DNA of 64,000 nucleotides from Sclerotinia nivalis (taxonomy: Eukaryota; Ascomycota; Leotiomycetes; Helotiales; Sclerotiniaceae): contig JAPEIS010000009.1 of assembly GCA_029531795.1 (NCBI GenBank), positions 1,240,001-1,304,000 on the forward strand. Direction: 5' to 3'. Under the pieces are notes generated by a model. The model was not told the origin of the DNA. It was given only the letters and a program-made list of their open reading frames with translations, and searched no databases. Below, in pieces: positions 11,025 to 21,879 of the stretch. The first letter of the stretch is position 1. Each line of letters opens with the position of its first letter. The position numbers and the translations under genes were made by a program.

Positions 11025-12053
11025 TTGCTATATATTATGCTACAGGATTTTGCAACGGAGGATCAGCATCCGAAAAACTCAGCCTTCGAAGTTGGGGATG
11101 CTGTTGTAAAGAGAGGCGGCTCTCTTGATGATAATAACGGATCAGTACTAAGCGATAACTCAGACGGCAGTCTAGGTAAATACACCCACTACCCTCTTCA
11201 TAGAAATAGACGATCAGTTCTCCTAATATAGCATAGAAGATCCAATTGTGCTGCTGGGCGGTGACGACTTGAGTGCCTCTGAAGCCGAAGTCGATGATGG
11301 TGGTCCTCGTGCCGAAAGAGTAGCAGCAGATGGGGGTCTTCTCGATAGCCCGGAGACTACCATCGACTCGACAACTCCAACCCCCCTTCCAATCCCGATG
11401 GGTGGCACGATATTGATGATTTCCCTGAGACGGTACAGCGCTTGCGGCTTGCCAAACAAGAATCTTCGATGTCCGATCATATGCGCCCTCGTACTTCTTC
11501 CTCTTCCCGTGCTTCGAGCGAGCCATTACACGACCACATTAGTACAGCAGACCACTATACAGTCCGCGCCAGATCTGAGGCCACGATATCCCATCCTGCT
11601 TGTCCGCGTAATCAGCCCCCATATCATCTTCCTACGGATCGAAGCGTAGTAGACGGATATAAGCTAATTCGCTTTGTACTGAATTCCGATATCTTTAATG
11701 AGGAGTATAGACAGAGGCAGGAGGAAGAACAAGAGGATAAGGATTACGATAACGACAATAAGGGCAACAGGCAGCTGTAGCAAAAAGTGAAAGAAGATGT
11801 GGCAGCGGCACTGATGATCGGAAAGATTAGCAATACCTATCTATCCAGTAAAAAGAATGAAAACTTAAGACTGAACTATTACGATACATCTTTAGAGCCA
11901 AGTCATGATAAGTTAAGGAGCCATAGCGATAGTTGCAGCGACGACGAGTTTAGCAACACTCTGAAGTCGGACGGGGAAGAGATCCATCATGCCCTCCCTG
12001 ACCGGACTCTAGGGGCAATCCAGGCGCAGTACTCTACGAAACTCAAAAAGTAG
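11025..12053 (+). pseudogene. Relic of an acidic, Ser/Asp/Glu-rich coding sequence
   Basis: Three plus-strand blocks read as protein-like acidic sequence: about 11049-11175, 11230-11400, and 11400-11780 continuing in 11787-12053. A donor-like GTAAAT near 11176 and an acceptor-like TAG before about 11230 could join the first two. The second and third blocks are in different frames and change over at a C-homopolymer near 11380, which suggests a one-base slip. The last blocks are separated by a stop. No known domain is recognised; the sequence is rich in D, E, S and Q, as in disordered regions of regulators. It lies directly before the GH3 relic and shows no homology to GH3, so the junction may mark an old insertion or deletion. 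Confidence 0.35.
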
Positions 12054-12123
12054 CCACGGTGGAAATGATGGGCTAAACTCCTGGCAACTTCCATCCACTG
12101 GTCAATACTTAATATCTTTAGCA

Positions 12124-14506
12124 GGGATAACGTTGTGTTGTATACTATTGGGTGGAGTTGGACAGGATCTTGACCAATGTGACTCCCAAGACTAACGATT
12201 TTGTAGATGGAATAGACGACTGGCATACGATCGTGCTCACCACATGGGCTTGGAGTTTCGAGTCAAGGGGGTAAACGTTGCCTTGGGCCCAGCAATCGGC
12301 GGCCTTGGCAGGGTGGTGCTAGGAGGAAGGAATTGGGAGAGCTTTTCTAATGATCCCTATCTGGCCGGCCAGCTTGCTGCAGAATCTGTAAAAGGTATAC
12401 AAGAAGTCGGGGTCATTGCGAGTTCCAAACATCTGATCGCAAACGAGGCAAGTGGCGTAACCCAAGCTTTTGAAGTATCTAATGCTGACCAGCGCACTAG
12501 CAAGAAGGTTATCGCAACCAAGGGAAAAACGGTGCCGGACAGACGGTCGAAGCAATATCGTCCAACCTTGATGACAGAACGCTACACGAGTATTATCTCT
12601 GGCCATTCTATGACGCAGTGAAAGCAGGGACTGGTAATGTCATGTGCAGCTTCAATCGTGTCAATAATTCATACGCCTGCCAAAATAGTAAGTTGATGAA
12701 TGGAATATTGAAGACTGAGCTTGGCTTTGAAGGGTTCGTAGTTTCTGATGTAAGTAATGACCGCCTTTCCTTAGCTTACTATCTCCTTTCACTCTAACAT
12801 GTTCCCCTCAGTGGCTGGCCCAGCATGCTGGCTATGATTCGGCGGTCTCCGGCCTAGATATGGCAATGCCACTACCCTTCGATTTTTGGGGCAGTAATCT
12901 AACACTTTCGGTTCGAAACGGGAGCATGCCAGGTTCGCGGCTCGATGATATGGCCACTCGGTAGTTTGATTCTCGACCGCAAATGAATTCCATATTTCTG
13001 ACTATGTTACAGGATTCTAGCGACCTGGTACAAAATGGGTCAAGACTCTGCCTCATTTCCAACGCCTGGGATTGGCATGCCATTCGATCTTTCTCAGCCT
13101 CATATTCGAGTTGACGCTAGAAATCCTGCTGCTGACAGAACCATCTTGAGATCTGCGATCGAAGGGCGCGTGCTCGTCAAGAATACCAATAAGGCGCTCC
13201 CCCTCAAGGCCCCTAAGCTTCTTTCAATCTACGGATATGACGCTGTAGCACCTAAAACGATGTTTCCAGAGCCAGGTTTCCTTACTAGGTGGAATGTTGG
13301 ATTCGAGAACTCTCCCGACAATTTTGATTATTTCTACAAGATCAATAATGGAGAAATGGGCGCGGAAAGACCTAGCCAAATAGCTGCTAATGGGACAGTG
13401 TTTGGGTGAGCTAGATCTCGAAAGAACTGAATGTACAAAAATTACTAACAGTTTTGACTTTAGGGGAGGTGGTGCTGGTGCTGTGGCACTTCCATACCTC
13501 GATGCACCCTTTGATGCTTTGCAACGTCGGGCATATAAAGATCGAACCACTCTATTCTGGGATTTTGACACTGTTAACTCTACATCAATTGTAGATGCAA
13601 GTAGCGACGCTTGCTTGGTTTTTATCAACGCCTACTCGGCTGAGATTTATGACAGACCCGGCTTACACGATGATTTCTCTGATGCAATTGTTCTCAATGT
13701 GAGTTTTTGACAGGTGTAGACACTCCGATTATCTAACATCTTCTTCAGATTGCCGCACAGTGTAACAATACGATCGTTGTCATCCACAATGCAGGGATAC
13801 GTCTCGTCGATCAATTTGTGGACCATCCAAATGTTACAGCCATCATTTATGCACACTTACCTGGTCAAGAATCTGGGCGCGTTCTTGTGTCGCTTCTTTA
13901 CAATGATGAAAACTTCTCTGGGAAGTTGCCTTACACCGTGGCTAGGAACGAGTCCGATTATGGCGCATTGCTACATCCATCCTCTCCTGAAGGCAGATAT
14001 AGCCTTTTCCCCCAGAGTGATTTCAGCGAGGGGTCTTTGTTAGCTATCGAGCATTTGATCGAGAAAACATCACTCCCATGTACGAGTTTGGATTTGGCCT
14101 TTCGTACACTACATTCGACTTTTCAAATCTGGTCATCGCGAATGAGCATCCGAGGAACAGCGGTTCTTACCCAACTGGCCCTATCAAACCTGGTGGGCGA
14201 GTCGATCTGTGGGATCACTATCTTACTGTCACTGTTGAAGTTACGAACACAGGCCAACGAGAAGGTCAGGAAGCCTGTCAGCTATATTTAGAAATTCCAG
14301 GTGCGCCAGTCAAGCAACTCCGCGGTTTCGAGAAAGTGAATATCAAAATCGGCGAAACAAGGACAGTTAAATTCAAATTGACCAGACGAGACCTGTCGGT
14401 GTGGGATACGATAGCACAAGAATGGAAGGTGCAGAGCGGGAAGCATTTGATATATGTGGGAAATTCTAGCAGAAACTTGCCTCTACTTGGATATATTATT
14501 ATTTAA
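12124..14506 (+). pseudogene. GH3 beta-glucosidase, decayed (truncated N-terminus, one frameshift)
   Basis: Recognisable exons are 12207-12447, 12501-12749, 12812-12960, 13013-13405, 13464-13698 and 13749-14506. They encode the GH3 TIM-barrel block ([22 protein letters not shown]), the nucleophile Asp in VVSD-W, the NESDYG block with the acid/base Glu, and the fibronectin-III-like tail ([12 protein letters not shown] to the stop). The intron 12448-12500 has a GC-AG donor (GCAAGT); removing it restores NEQEGYRN. A one-base loss near 14032-14042 separates the SEG and SYRAFD blocks. Upstream, only a degenerate GVGW-like remnant with in-frame stops remains (about 12124-12195), and the catalytic N-terminus is missing. 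Intact relatives are secreted cellobiose- or glucoside-hydrolysing enzymes; this copy should be inactive. Confidence 0.85.
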
Positions 14507-14739
14507 TCCCCTAGATGACGGTTAATGTAGAGACTGTAACTTTGATGATGGTACGGAATCCAATTTACAGGGTCTCCTTGGCGGTATTTGCACTCACGTT
14601 ATTGTCTACTCCTCTTGAGTCTGTCTTATGTGTAGAAATCTCATATTCTCAACCTATCGAAGGGGGCATGGTCATCTTGCTTTGCTACTCCAACCCGAAT
14701 TCTGCAATACCGCAGGCAATCTCTAGCCCTCACAACCCT

Positions 14740-15144
14740 TCACGACTGCAATAGACCCAAACCCACAAACGCAACCACTACCGCCCCCCCACACAGTGTC
14801 CAAATTCCCTTATCCCATCCTCTCGGCCCCTGCGTCGCAACCCATGTATCCGTCACGCATACGAGAGTCCACGCCGTTGTCAAAACTCCCATCTCCTTCG
14901 TCTTCCCGTCGTAATAGAACCAAAACAGCGCTGCTGCAGCTGCCAAGTCTCGTATACCCAGGAATACCATTGCTTTTTCGGTTATGGTCCGGCCTTCTGG
15001 TGTGGTAGGCGTGACCCCAAGAGATTCCGCAGCAACGGGCGGTGCGAGCATGGCCAAGCCTCCCAGGGCGAAGACGGTAGTTGTGAGGCCAAGGCCAACG
15101 AGGCGCCATGTTGAAGGGTTGAGAAGGCGGTTTGGGAAAGCCAT
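14740..15144 (-). CDS. DUF4267 family small membrane protein
   Basis: A 134-residue single-exon frame on the minus strand with four predicted hydrophobic segments, at residues about 15-36, 57-76, 83-103 and 112-132. A conserved-looking FLGIRDLAAA block precedes the second and third segments, as in DUF4267 proteins. These are short fungal integral membrane proteins of unknown role. There is no signal-peptide cleavage site; the first segment is probably a retained anchor. It is convergent with the GH3 relic, 233 bp away. Confidence 0.8.
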   Translation of the reverse strand: MAFPNRLLNPSTWRLVGLGLTTTVFALGGLAMLAPPVAAESLGVTPTTPEGRTITEKAMVFLGIRDLAAAAALFWFYYDGKTKEMGVLTTAWTLVCVTDTWVATQGPRGWDKGIWTLCGGAVVVAFVGLGLLQS

Positions 15145-15858
15145 GACAGGGTCGAGTTTGGGGAGAGAATTTTGGATTCGGTAGATGGAGATGTGAGAGG
15201 TTTAGATGGAAGAGTTTACGGATGAAAGAGCTTGTGGATAGAGTAGAGTAGAGTTGGGGGTGAATTAGCTCTTGGATGATTGAGACGTTAAGGAAAGTAA
15301 AGAGTGATCACCATTGACACGTTGCTTAGATGTCCAAGGTTTGAAGTTGCAGGAGAGATCGACGATGTGAACCTGGGGAGAAATCATCGGGGCGGTTCGC
15401 ATACTTGTATGGACTGCCGATAGAATGGGTGGGGCGGACATGACGTTCTGTAATATAGACATCCTGCAAACAAGTTGTGCTCTTGGATTAACCCTCATTG
15501 GGAGCCACTCTCGCTTAAGAGCCTTGCCAAGTCCAAGAGTGAGATTAATGAAAGCACGAGTCTAACACACCCCTGCGATTAGGGGTGTGCGACAACTAAG
15601 AGCGTGGCAGGATGTCTCTGATGTTAGCATATCTGTTTTCCTTCTGCAGAGCCTTTAAAAATACGGAGAATGCCTTGTATTCCATATCACCGAGTTTGCT
15701 TCGTCTGCTCCTGATTTCATGCTCCTCTCTAGTACTGTACCGAGTCTTTTAGGTAGCATCCCTAATCCAGCCCTTCAAGCCAATCGACATGCAAGCCTCC
15801 AAGGCACCCTGTCCGTGGCCGGCTCTTTCAAGTTTGCGCTACTGCAAGCTCGATGCGT

Positions 15859-16091
15859 GATCTAGACTTGGCATATATCCTTCAAAAGTGACAAAATTTC
15901 AGACAAAGAATTATGTGGAGAATCGATGCCACAGATTTAGAGTTTTGAAATGTTCTTAAAAAGAAGCTATGCATGCGCGAATTAATTTTTGGGACATCGT
16001 AATGCCGACTTCGCTTTCGGTAATGAACAAGTAGACTTTCGGTAATGACAGGAAGAGGCGGATGACTAATCACCATATCCTTATATCGAGA
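15859..16091 (+). repeat. Dispersed repeat, copy A
   Basis: It shares an ordered set of short blocks with 58027-58217. These are the 18-bp block at 15859-15876, then ATATCCTT, TTTAGAGTTTT, CTTTCGGTAA, and finally ATATCC(T/C)TATATCGA(G/A)A. The inter-block sequence has diverged, as in an old small repeat. Confidence 0.5.
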
Positions 16092-16108
16092 CACATCCTT
16101 ATATCGAG
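16075..16108 (+). promoter_or_regulatory. 17-bp upstream motif, one full and one partial copy
   Basis: ATATCCTTATATCGAGA lies at 16075-16091, and its last 14 bp core (ATCCTTATATCGAG) is repeated at 16095-16108. Both are about 500 bp upstream of the SDR start at 16609. The identical 17-mer lies upstream of two other SDR genes in this window (50644-50660 reverse and 61951-61967). Confidence 0.5.
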
Positions 16109-16608
16109 CCATGTTTTTGCTAGTGCAGTAAGAGAACGTGATCAAGGATGTAGCCCCGTTCCACGATACAATGATTCTTTTGCTTCGTAATAGATGAGAT
16201 TTATCAGCATTTTTCGGTTCTAGCAGCATGTCGAAACGTCAGGTTATGTACGAAGTGGGTCGAAACGAGCAAATGAAGCAAGCAGCAGCACCGATGTAGT
16301 AGAAGAAGGCGGAAGGAAGAAAATCCAGCTTGGTCTACGCATGTGTAAAAAAAGTCCCTTTCCGGTTGATTCATAATACTGATAACAAATCCAGTTGTGC
16401 GGGGACTGTGTCTTGCATCCATTCCTGAGTGAGAGGCATTTCTACCGCCACCCAGTAAGTAAGGTTTCCCAGCCAAAAGGCCCGAATTGAGAGTTTAAGC
16501 CACGAACAGAAAGATAAATAGTTCACCTATGTCTCCCAAAGCTGAATTCATCTTCTCTACATCATTGCCAGAGTTCAAAACCCGAATATCTTCTTTCTCT
16601 CAATCACG

Positions 16609-17619
16609 ATGGCCCAATACGCAGAAGCTCATCTGAATCCGAATGGCCCTGGGGATGCTCGTCCAACAGCTATTCAAATTATCAAGGACGAAGGGGTGGA
16701 GGGCAAGCTAGCTGGGAAAGTTATTGTCATCACAGGCACTTCGGCTGGAATAGGGATCGAGACAGCACGTGCTCTGTCTTCGACTGGCGCAAAGCTGTTG
16801 TTGACCGCACGAGACTTGAACAAAGCCAAGACTGCTTTGGATGGAATCCTCGCACCAGGACGCGTTGAACTTGTCAAGATGGACAACAATTCCCTGAGCA
16901 GTGTACGTGCCGCCGCAAAAGATATTCTCCAGAAGTCGAACAACCAAGTCAACATCCTTATCAACAACGCCGGTATCATGGCTCTGCCCAAGCTGGAGCT
17001 CACGGAAGACGGCTTCGAAAAGCAATTTGGAGTCGATCATCTCTCTCATTTCCTCCTCTTCGAGCTCTTGAAGCCAGCTCTTCTCGCTAGCGCCAGCCCT
17101 GAATTCTCATCTCGAGTTGTTAATCTTGCTTCTTCTGCTCACCACGTAGCACCGATCAACGAATCAGGCAACTACAATTTTGAGAAGACTGAATACAATG
17201 AATGGGTTGCATATGGGCAAGCAAAAACCGCCAATATCTACATGACCAACGAAATCGAGCGGCGCTACGGATCGCGAGGGCTTCACGCTACAAGCGTTCA
17301 TCCTGGAGTGATTATCTCAACGGGGCTCACGCAGTACATGGACCCTGCAATGATAGAAGAAATGAAAAAGGATGGAAAGGTGTACAAAATAATGAAGTCG
17401 GCAGAACAGGGTGCTGCAACGACGGTGTGGGCTGCCATTGGACAAGAATGGGAAAAGAAGGGCGGAGAATATCTTGCTGAGTGCGGAAAGACAACCCGTG
17501 GGAATGACAATCACGAGGTTACGGGTGTAGGGTTTGCAGGGCATGCTTACGATCCTGAGGCTGAGGTTCGACTTTGGAACGATTCGTTGATAATGGTGGG
17601 TTTGACAGACGATCAGTAA
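16609..17619 (+). CDS. Short-chain dehydrogenase/reductase (WWOX/retinol-dehydrogenase-like)
   Basis: A 336-residue single exon. The classical SDR signatures are all present: TGTSAGIG (42-49) for the dinucleotide, NNAG (119-122), catalytic Ser at 175-176, and Y202-GQA-K206. The Arg in TARD after the second strand favours NADP(H). The protein is soluble and somewhat longer at both ends than a minimal SDR, as in fungal retinol-dehydrogenase-like members. The substrate cannot be predicted. A degraded relative of its 3' end is present at 54533-56405. It has the shared 17-bp motif about 500 bp upstream. Confidence 0.93.
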   Translation: MAQYAEAHLNPNGPGDARPTAIQIIKDEGVEGKLAGKVIVITGTSAGIGIETARALSSTGAKLLLTARDLNKAKTALDGILAPGRVELVKMDNNSLSSVRAAAKDILQKSNNQVNILINNAGIMALPKLELTEDGFEKQFGVDHLSHFLLFELLKPALLASASPEFSSRVVNLASSAHHVAPINESGNYNFEKTEYNEWVAYGQAKTANIYMTNEIERRYGSRGLHATSVHPGVIISTGLTQYMDPAMIEEMKKDGKVYKIMKSAEQGAATTVWAAIGQEWEKKGGEYLAECGKTTRGNDNHEVTGVGFAGHAYDPEAEVRLWNDSLIMVGLTDDQ

Positions 17620-17896
17620 AAGGGTTCTTCCCTCTTGATTCAGGAACATCAGCGATTAATCTTTCTGTTAATGTCATTCAATGAATAACAAATCAGCCGT
17701 ACTCTAACTATTTGTTAGCTTATTTTAAATTCTGTGATCCCACTCACCTCAATAATCTCTGCGGCTTATACCACTGACACGCTCCACATTGTGACCCGAC
17801 CTGCACCTCACAAGCCCTAGGCTTTTCCTGTAATGGCCCCTGGATCTGCATTATTTTATCCTTGCTAGCTCTTTTATTCCTTATTCGTTATACTTT
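17620..17896. other. Short intergenic segment
   Basis: Contains the 3' trailer of the SDR gene; nothing else seen. Confidence 0.4.
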
Positions 17897-18245
17897 TGTT
17901 GGAATACGAAATGTAGAGTTGCAAGTGTGTAGTTATTATTGTAGTGTAGGTTCTATGGAAAGCTTATATATGAAGTTATACGGCGAACAGGATGCTGACT
18001 CAGCAACTTCCAACAACTTTGTTATACTTATTGTCGGGATCATGATCATATGATCGTGGAAAAAGAACCGTAGTTAAATCATATAATCGTATTAGATCAT
18101 ATGATTTAAAAGGGACTATATAAGCTTCTTAAATATCTATTTCAGAAGCTCATTCTTTCAATATAAAATAGAAATAATCAAAAATAAGTTTTATCAAATA
18201 GACTAAAGTATTTTATACTTTGAACCTTATCATTTGATACCAACA
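17897..18245. mobile_element. Probable solo LTR, copia type (349 bp)
   Basis: The segment begins TGTTGG and ends CCAACA, the usual Ty1/copia LTR ends. It is AT-rich and contains a TATA-like box (CTATATAA) near 18116-18123, as an LTR promoter would. Flanking 5-mers do not match, and no internal coding region adjoins, so a solo LTR left by recombination is the best reading. Confidence 0.5.
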
Positions 18246-18273
18246 GTTACCAAGCACGCAAGCTTGGCCTGCA

Positions 18274-19056
18274 TCAATGCCCATACCTCGCCTCCGCCGT
18301 TCCATATGCCCCATACCTCGGATTAAGTATCTCTTCAATAGTAACCTTTGGTAGAATGGCTCTTTGGTCTCGTTCAAATCCCACGTAACCCTTCCCCCTT
18401 ACAAATGTCGCTAATGGCTCCCCTTGCCCATCTTGTTCTGCTAGCTGCAAAAAGAAATCTGCATGCCCGGGTCCAGAAGTGTAATGCATTGCCTTTCCCT
18501 CTGGCGTACGCTCGTCGGCGAAGTAGAAGCGGTAGCCTTCAGCAGCGAACTCAGGCGTTGCAACCATCGTCTGAATCAAGTACCAAGCACTAGATTTTCC
18601 GATCCCAAGCAAAAGAAACTCTGGGATGATCTGAGAGGCTAAGCTAGTGTTACTTTTTAAATACAAGAATACGACTTACGAATGTGTTTCCATTATTACC
18701 CGTATAGATGAAAGACTTCTTTATAGTACGAGGGAGCTTCTTGAACCCTTTCACAGCGGCTTGGGCGGCTGCGTAGGCGCTCACAGTGTTGATTGCAAGA
18801 TCTTTTTGGAAGTCTTCGAGGGATGTAGAAACAGGATTTGCGGGATCGGGGCCCATGGACCACGAGTAAGCTAAGCTGGAGTCAGTTATCGTTATATTAA
18901 GCCTTTGGATTTTATCTTTGAAGCGAGACGTCTAATTGGTGACACTTGCCTGGGCATAGAATGCCAACGCGAAAACTCTATAGGGTTTGACTCACGATTG
19001 TATACCACAACGTTTGGCGGACCTAATTCCTTCTCGACTCTCTCGAAAATACTCTT
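18274..19056 (-). pseudogene. SDR-family gene, 3' part, split by the 31-kb insertion
   Basis: Minus-strand exons at 19056-18996 and 18870 to about 18690, then about 18640-18274, encode the middle and C-terminal part of an atypical SDR: KSIFERVEKELGPPNVVVYN, then PDPANPVS, FIYTGN and LLLGIGKSSAWYL. The first intron is 18871-18995. The second junction does not splice cleanly in frame: the GTAAGT donor at 18678 leaves the phase one base off. The missing N-terminus with the Rossmann GAGRNVG motif is at 50101-50288 on the same strand. The 12-bp sequence at 19045-19056 is duplicated at 50100-50111, next to the LINE ends. The gene is therefore disrupted, and any transcript from here would lack the cofactor-binding start. 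Confidence 0.85.
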
Positions 19057-19360
19057 GATTGATTGATTGATTGATTAAATTAACGTCTACACTGAGTCTA
19101 AGACTATTTAAGACGGCTAGGAGCTTTATAGGCTTCTAACAAGTAACAAATGGAGAATTGCTGGCTATATTCGGCTGTAGCTAATACAATTTGGGAAGAT
19201 TGAAGTGGCCTCAATCTATTAATTTTTGAATGGGGGAAGTGAAAACTAATCTTGGGGAACAAAGCCCATCTTACAAATACTTTTGTATATAATAAGAAAA
19301 ATAACAAATGAAATATAATATAATTCGAAATTAGAACGATTTACCCTATATAGAGGGGTA

Positions 19361-19423
19361 AATTGACCAAATTGACCAAATTGACCAAATTGACCAAATT
19401 GACCAAATTGATTAAATTGACCC
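19361..19423 (-). repeat. 9-bp minisatellite in LINE-1 3' region
   Basis: Seven tandem AATTGACCA units (the last two degenerate) as read on the plus strand. The matching place in LINE-2 (about 55923-55945) has only about two units, so the array expanded in this copy. Confidence 0.85.
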
Positions 19424-21637
19424 AATTAACTATTTTCTTTCAGTTCATCCTTTTTATCTTCGTTTTTTTGTTCTACATTTTCTTATATTCTAGTTAGATG
19501 TTATGATCTGGTGGTTATTTTTGTTTCCTCGATAAATTCAAGAATCTTAATAATTCCTGTTTTGGTGTGAAGTAGGTATTTCATAATGAATCGAAAGGTA
19601 GGGTTGTTTTTCTTGAATATTCTTTTTGTTGATTTGTATAATGGGCAACTGAGTAAAAGATGATTAGGAGATTCTCTCTTTCTATATTTATAATTATCAT
19701 TTACTGAGATTCCGAATTGTTGTAGGTAAGATTTGAAATATCTATAATTGATTTTAAACTGAAATAAAGTACTAATAAAGCTTCTTTTAATATTTTCTGA
19801 AATTTCGATCTTTGAGTTAATCTTCTAGGGGTATATTTTCGAATAGGTCGAATTAGATGAATAGAGAAGAGTATTCTATTTTTCGGATTTCGTCTTTTTG
19901 ATATTCATTCTTAAGGAGGCAAAGCTGGTTTCGTTTGATGATGATCTTTGTTTTATAGCTTTTTTTGCTAAAGTATCGGCTAATTCGTTTCTTTCAACGG
20001 AGGTATGCCCTGGAATCCAATTAAAAGAGATTTCAGTTTCTTTTCTAAAAAAAGTTTCTATAACCTTGATTGCTTTAATTTGGTATATTTGGTCAAAAGC
20101 ATCAAAAGGTATTTTCAATCGATATAATCCAGCTTGATTATCTGAATAGATTTTGAATTTTTCGTTTGGTTAAACAATGAAGCTAATATATTCGATTGCT
20201 TTAATGATTCCAAAAAGTTTATCATTGTAAATAAACTGATTCATTTCAATATTGATAGTTTCCTAGTATGAAACCTGATTATTCGATAGAATAATTGCAA
20301 TCCCAATACCAATTCCGATTCCGTCCAAAATGAATGAAGCATTAGTATATATTGTAATAATATTCTTGTATCTATATTTGAATACAAGGTTATAAACAAT
20401 TGCAGTATCCTCTTTTGCTAGTTTACTGATATTGATTTTGTATAGAATATTCCTTTTTCAAGAAGGGAAATGAAAGTGATCGATCTTTTCTAGGGTTAAA
20501 AGATCGAAATCTTTTTCGATTAATTTCATGATCTTTTCAAACTAAGTAAATTTCGATAGTTTCCTTTAAAGAATTGTTATTGTATTTAGAGCTTCCTTTT
20601 CAATAATTAGTTTATCTATAATTGTATTGATAGGATGAGAAGACGAGATTTTCAATAATCTGAAAGTATATTGTCTGATTCCAGTATTTAATCTGATCTC
20701 CAGAAGGTATAAAACAATTTCCACTTTTATTAGCTTTATTGGTAAGGTTTTGAAAACTCTTAGAATCTTATGTAGAGCAAGATTCTGGAGTAATTGAAAA
20801 GTCTTTTTGAACAAGGCTTGATTTTTCCATCAGATGATTGATCTGTAATCAGTTATGCTAATGATATATACTATATAGAACTGTCTTAGTGCTTTAGGGC
20901 TTAATCCTTTCTCAATATTAGCTAACCTAACTATTCGATAGAATAAAGCCTTAGCTTAAATTGCTCAAATAGCAACATACTATTTAAAATTGAGACTAGA
21001 ATCGAACTATATTCCTAACCATCTGATCAATAATGAAAATTGTACAATCTCAGAATTTAAAAACTTGATTGAAGTATTTTTAGCGTATTTGGATATAGAG
21101 AAATACATTAATTCCGTCTTTGCTAAATCGAATTGGATAACGTTTTTCTCATCGAAAGTATAAATTTGTTTGGCTGCTCTTTTAAGGGAAAGGATATTCT
21201 TTTTCCAGTTTAAAGAATGAATGGTCATAATTATATCATCAATATACGAAAGATATTCAACCAAATTCGATTGAAAAAGATCTCGAATATAGATTAGGAA
21301 AAGGATTGATGAGATTGGATTTCCTTGAAGGATTCCGGTATTGATTGGTTTAAAAGCTTTGATCTGATCATCGAACGAAAATTTGAGTAATCTTTCTTCC
21401 AAAAATGACGAGATCTATATAATAAGATTAATTAGAAGATTAAAGTTCTTGTAGATATCTAAGAGTCGATTCTTGAATATATAATCGAAGGCTTCTTTGA
21501 TATTTAGGAAAAGAACTAAGGTTTTCTTTTTGTTTTTTAAATTCCTTTCGATTTCGGCGATAAACAGGATTGCTGTATCGATAACTAATTTCTTTTGTCT
21601 TCCACCCATTTGGGAATGATGAAGTAGTTTTGTTGTT

Positions 21638-21642
21638 TCAAC
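21638..21642. repeat. Target-site duplication tcaac, left side of Gypsy-1 array
   Basis: TCAAC occurs immediately before the array and again at 33216-33220 immediately after it. It defines the array as one insertion into LINE-1 ORF2. Confidence 0.85.
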
Positions 21643-21879
21643 TATCACGGAGGCAGTAGATAGGATAATAGAAATCATTTTTATTGATAAGATGTAGCTC
21701 GAAGAACTATGTTTCTATAGAAGGAATGTTTCCTTTAAATATATTTGTATGTACTAGGGTTCCGAGTTTTAGTGTTCTTACAGGGTACGATTATCGAGTA
21801 TGTTTTGCTCGATGTTGGATCGGATAGGTGGAGTTTATTAAAGGGGTCGGTTCAGTGGTCCGGCCCTGATTTTGTGATA
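21643..21879 (-). repeat. Gypsy-1 LTR-a (237 bp)
   Basis: It starts TATCACGG on the plus strand, directly after TCAAC, and ends GTGATA. The length is identical to LTR-b, LTR-c and the plus-copy LTRs; mutations are mostly transitions. Confidence 0.88.

Larger units (their letters stand above)
15145..16608. other. Intergenic region upstream of SDR gene
   Basis: No convincing gene. It contains a dispersed-repeat copy at about 15859-16091 and a tandem pair of the 17-bp upstream motif at 16075-16108. The last 100 bp before 16609 is pyrimidine-rich and leader-like. Confidence 0.4.
19057..21642 (-). pseudogene. LINE-1 ORF2, 3' part: reverse transcriptase and RNase H
   Basis: Reading leftward, 21640-21007 holds RT core blocks: HHSQMGGRQK, the GILQGNPISS turn and the YIDDI catalytic box. 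The RNase H region is at 20500-19876, with the WIPGHTSVERNELADTLAKKA block. The 3' region closes with the conserved trailer and the (GATT)n tail. Stops interrupt the frame at many places. The same segment in LINE-2 (54619-56242) is one open frame, which allows the damage to be read base by base. Confidence 0.85.

Noticed and set aside
12441..12510. Frameshift in the GH3 coding sequence after HLIANE
   Set aside because: A GC-AG intron at 12448-12500 explains it and restores the family sequence; only the later break near 14040 is kept as a true frameshift.
16204..16476. 90-residue minus-strand frame upstream of the SDR gene
   Set aside because: No domain, no splice partner and overlaps leader-like sequence.
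17887..17896. Target duplication for the solo LTR (GTTAT-like before, GTTAC after)
   Set aside because: The two five-mers are not adjacent to the LTR ends in the same way and differ by a base, so I do not claim it.
19361..19423. CRISPR-like short repeat array
   Set aside because: Direct 9-bp tandem units with no spacers, in a fungal LINE trailer; a minisatellite.
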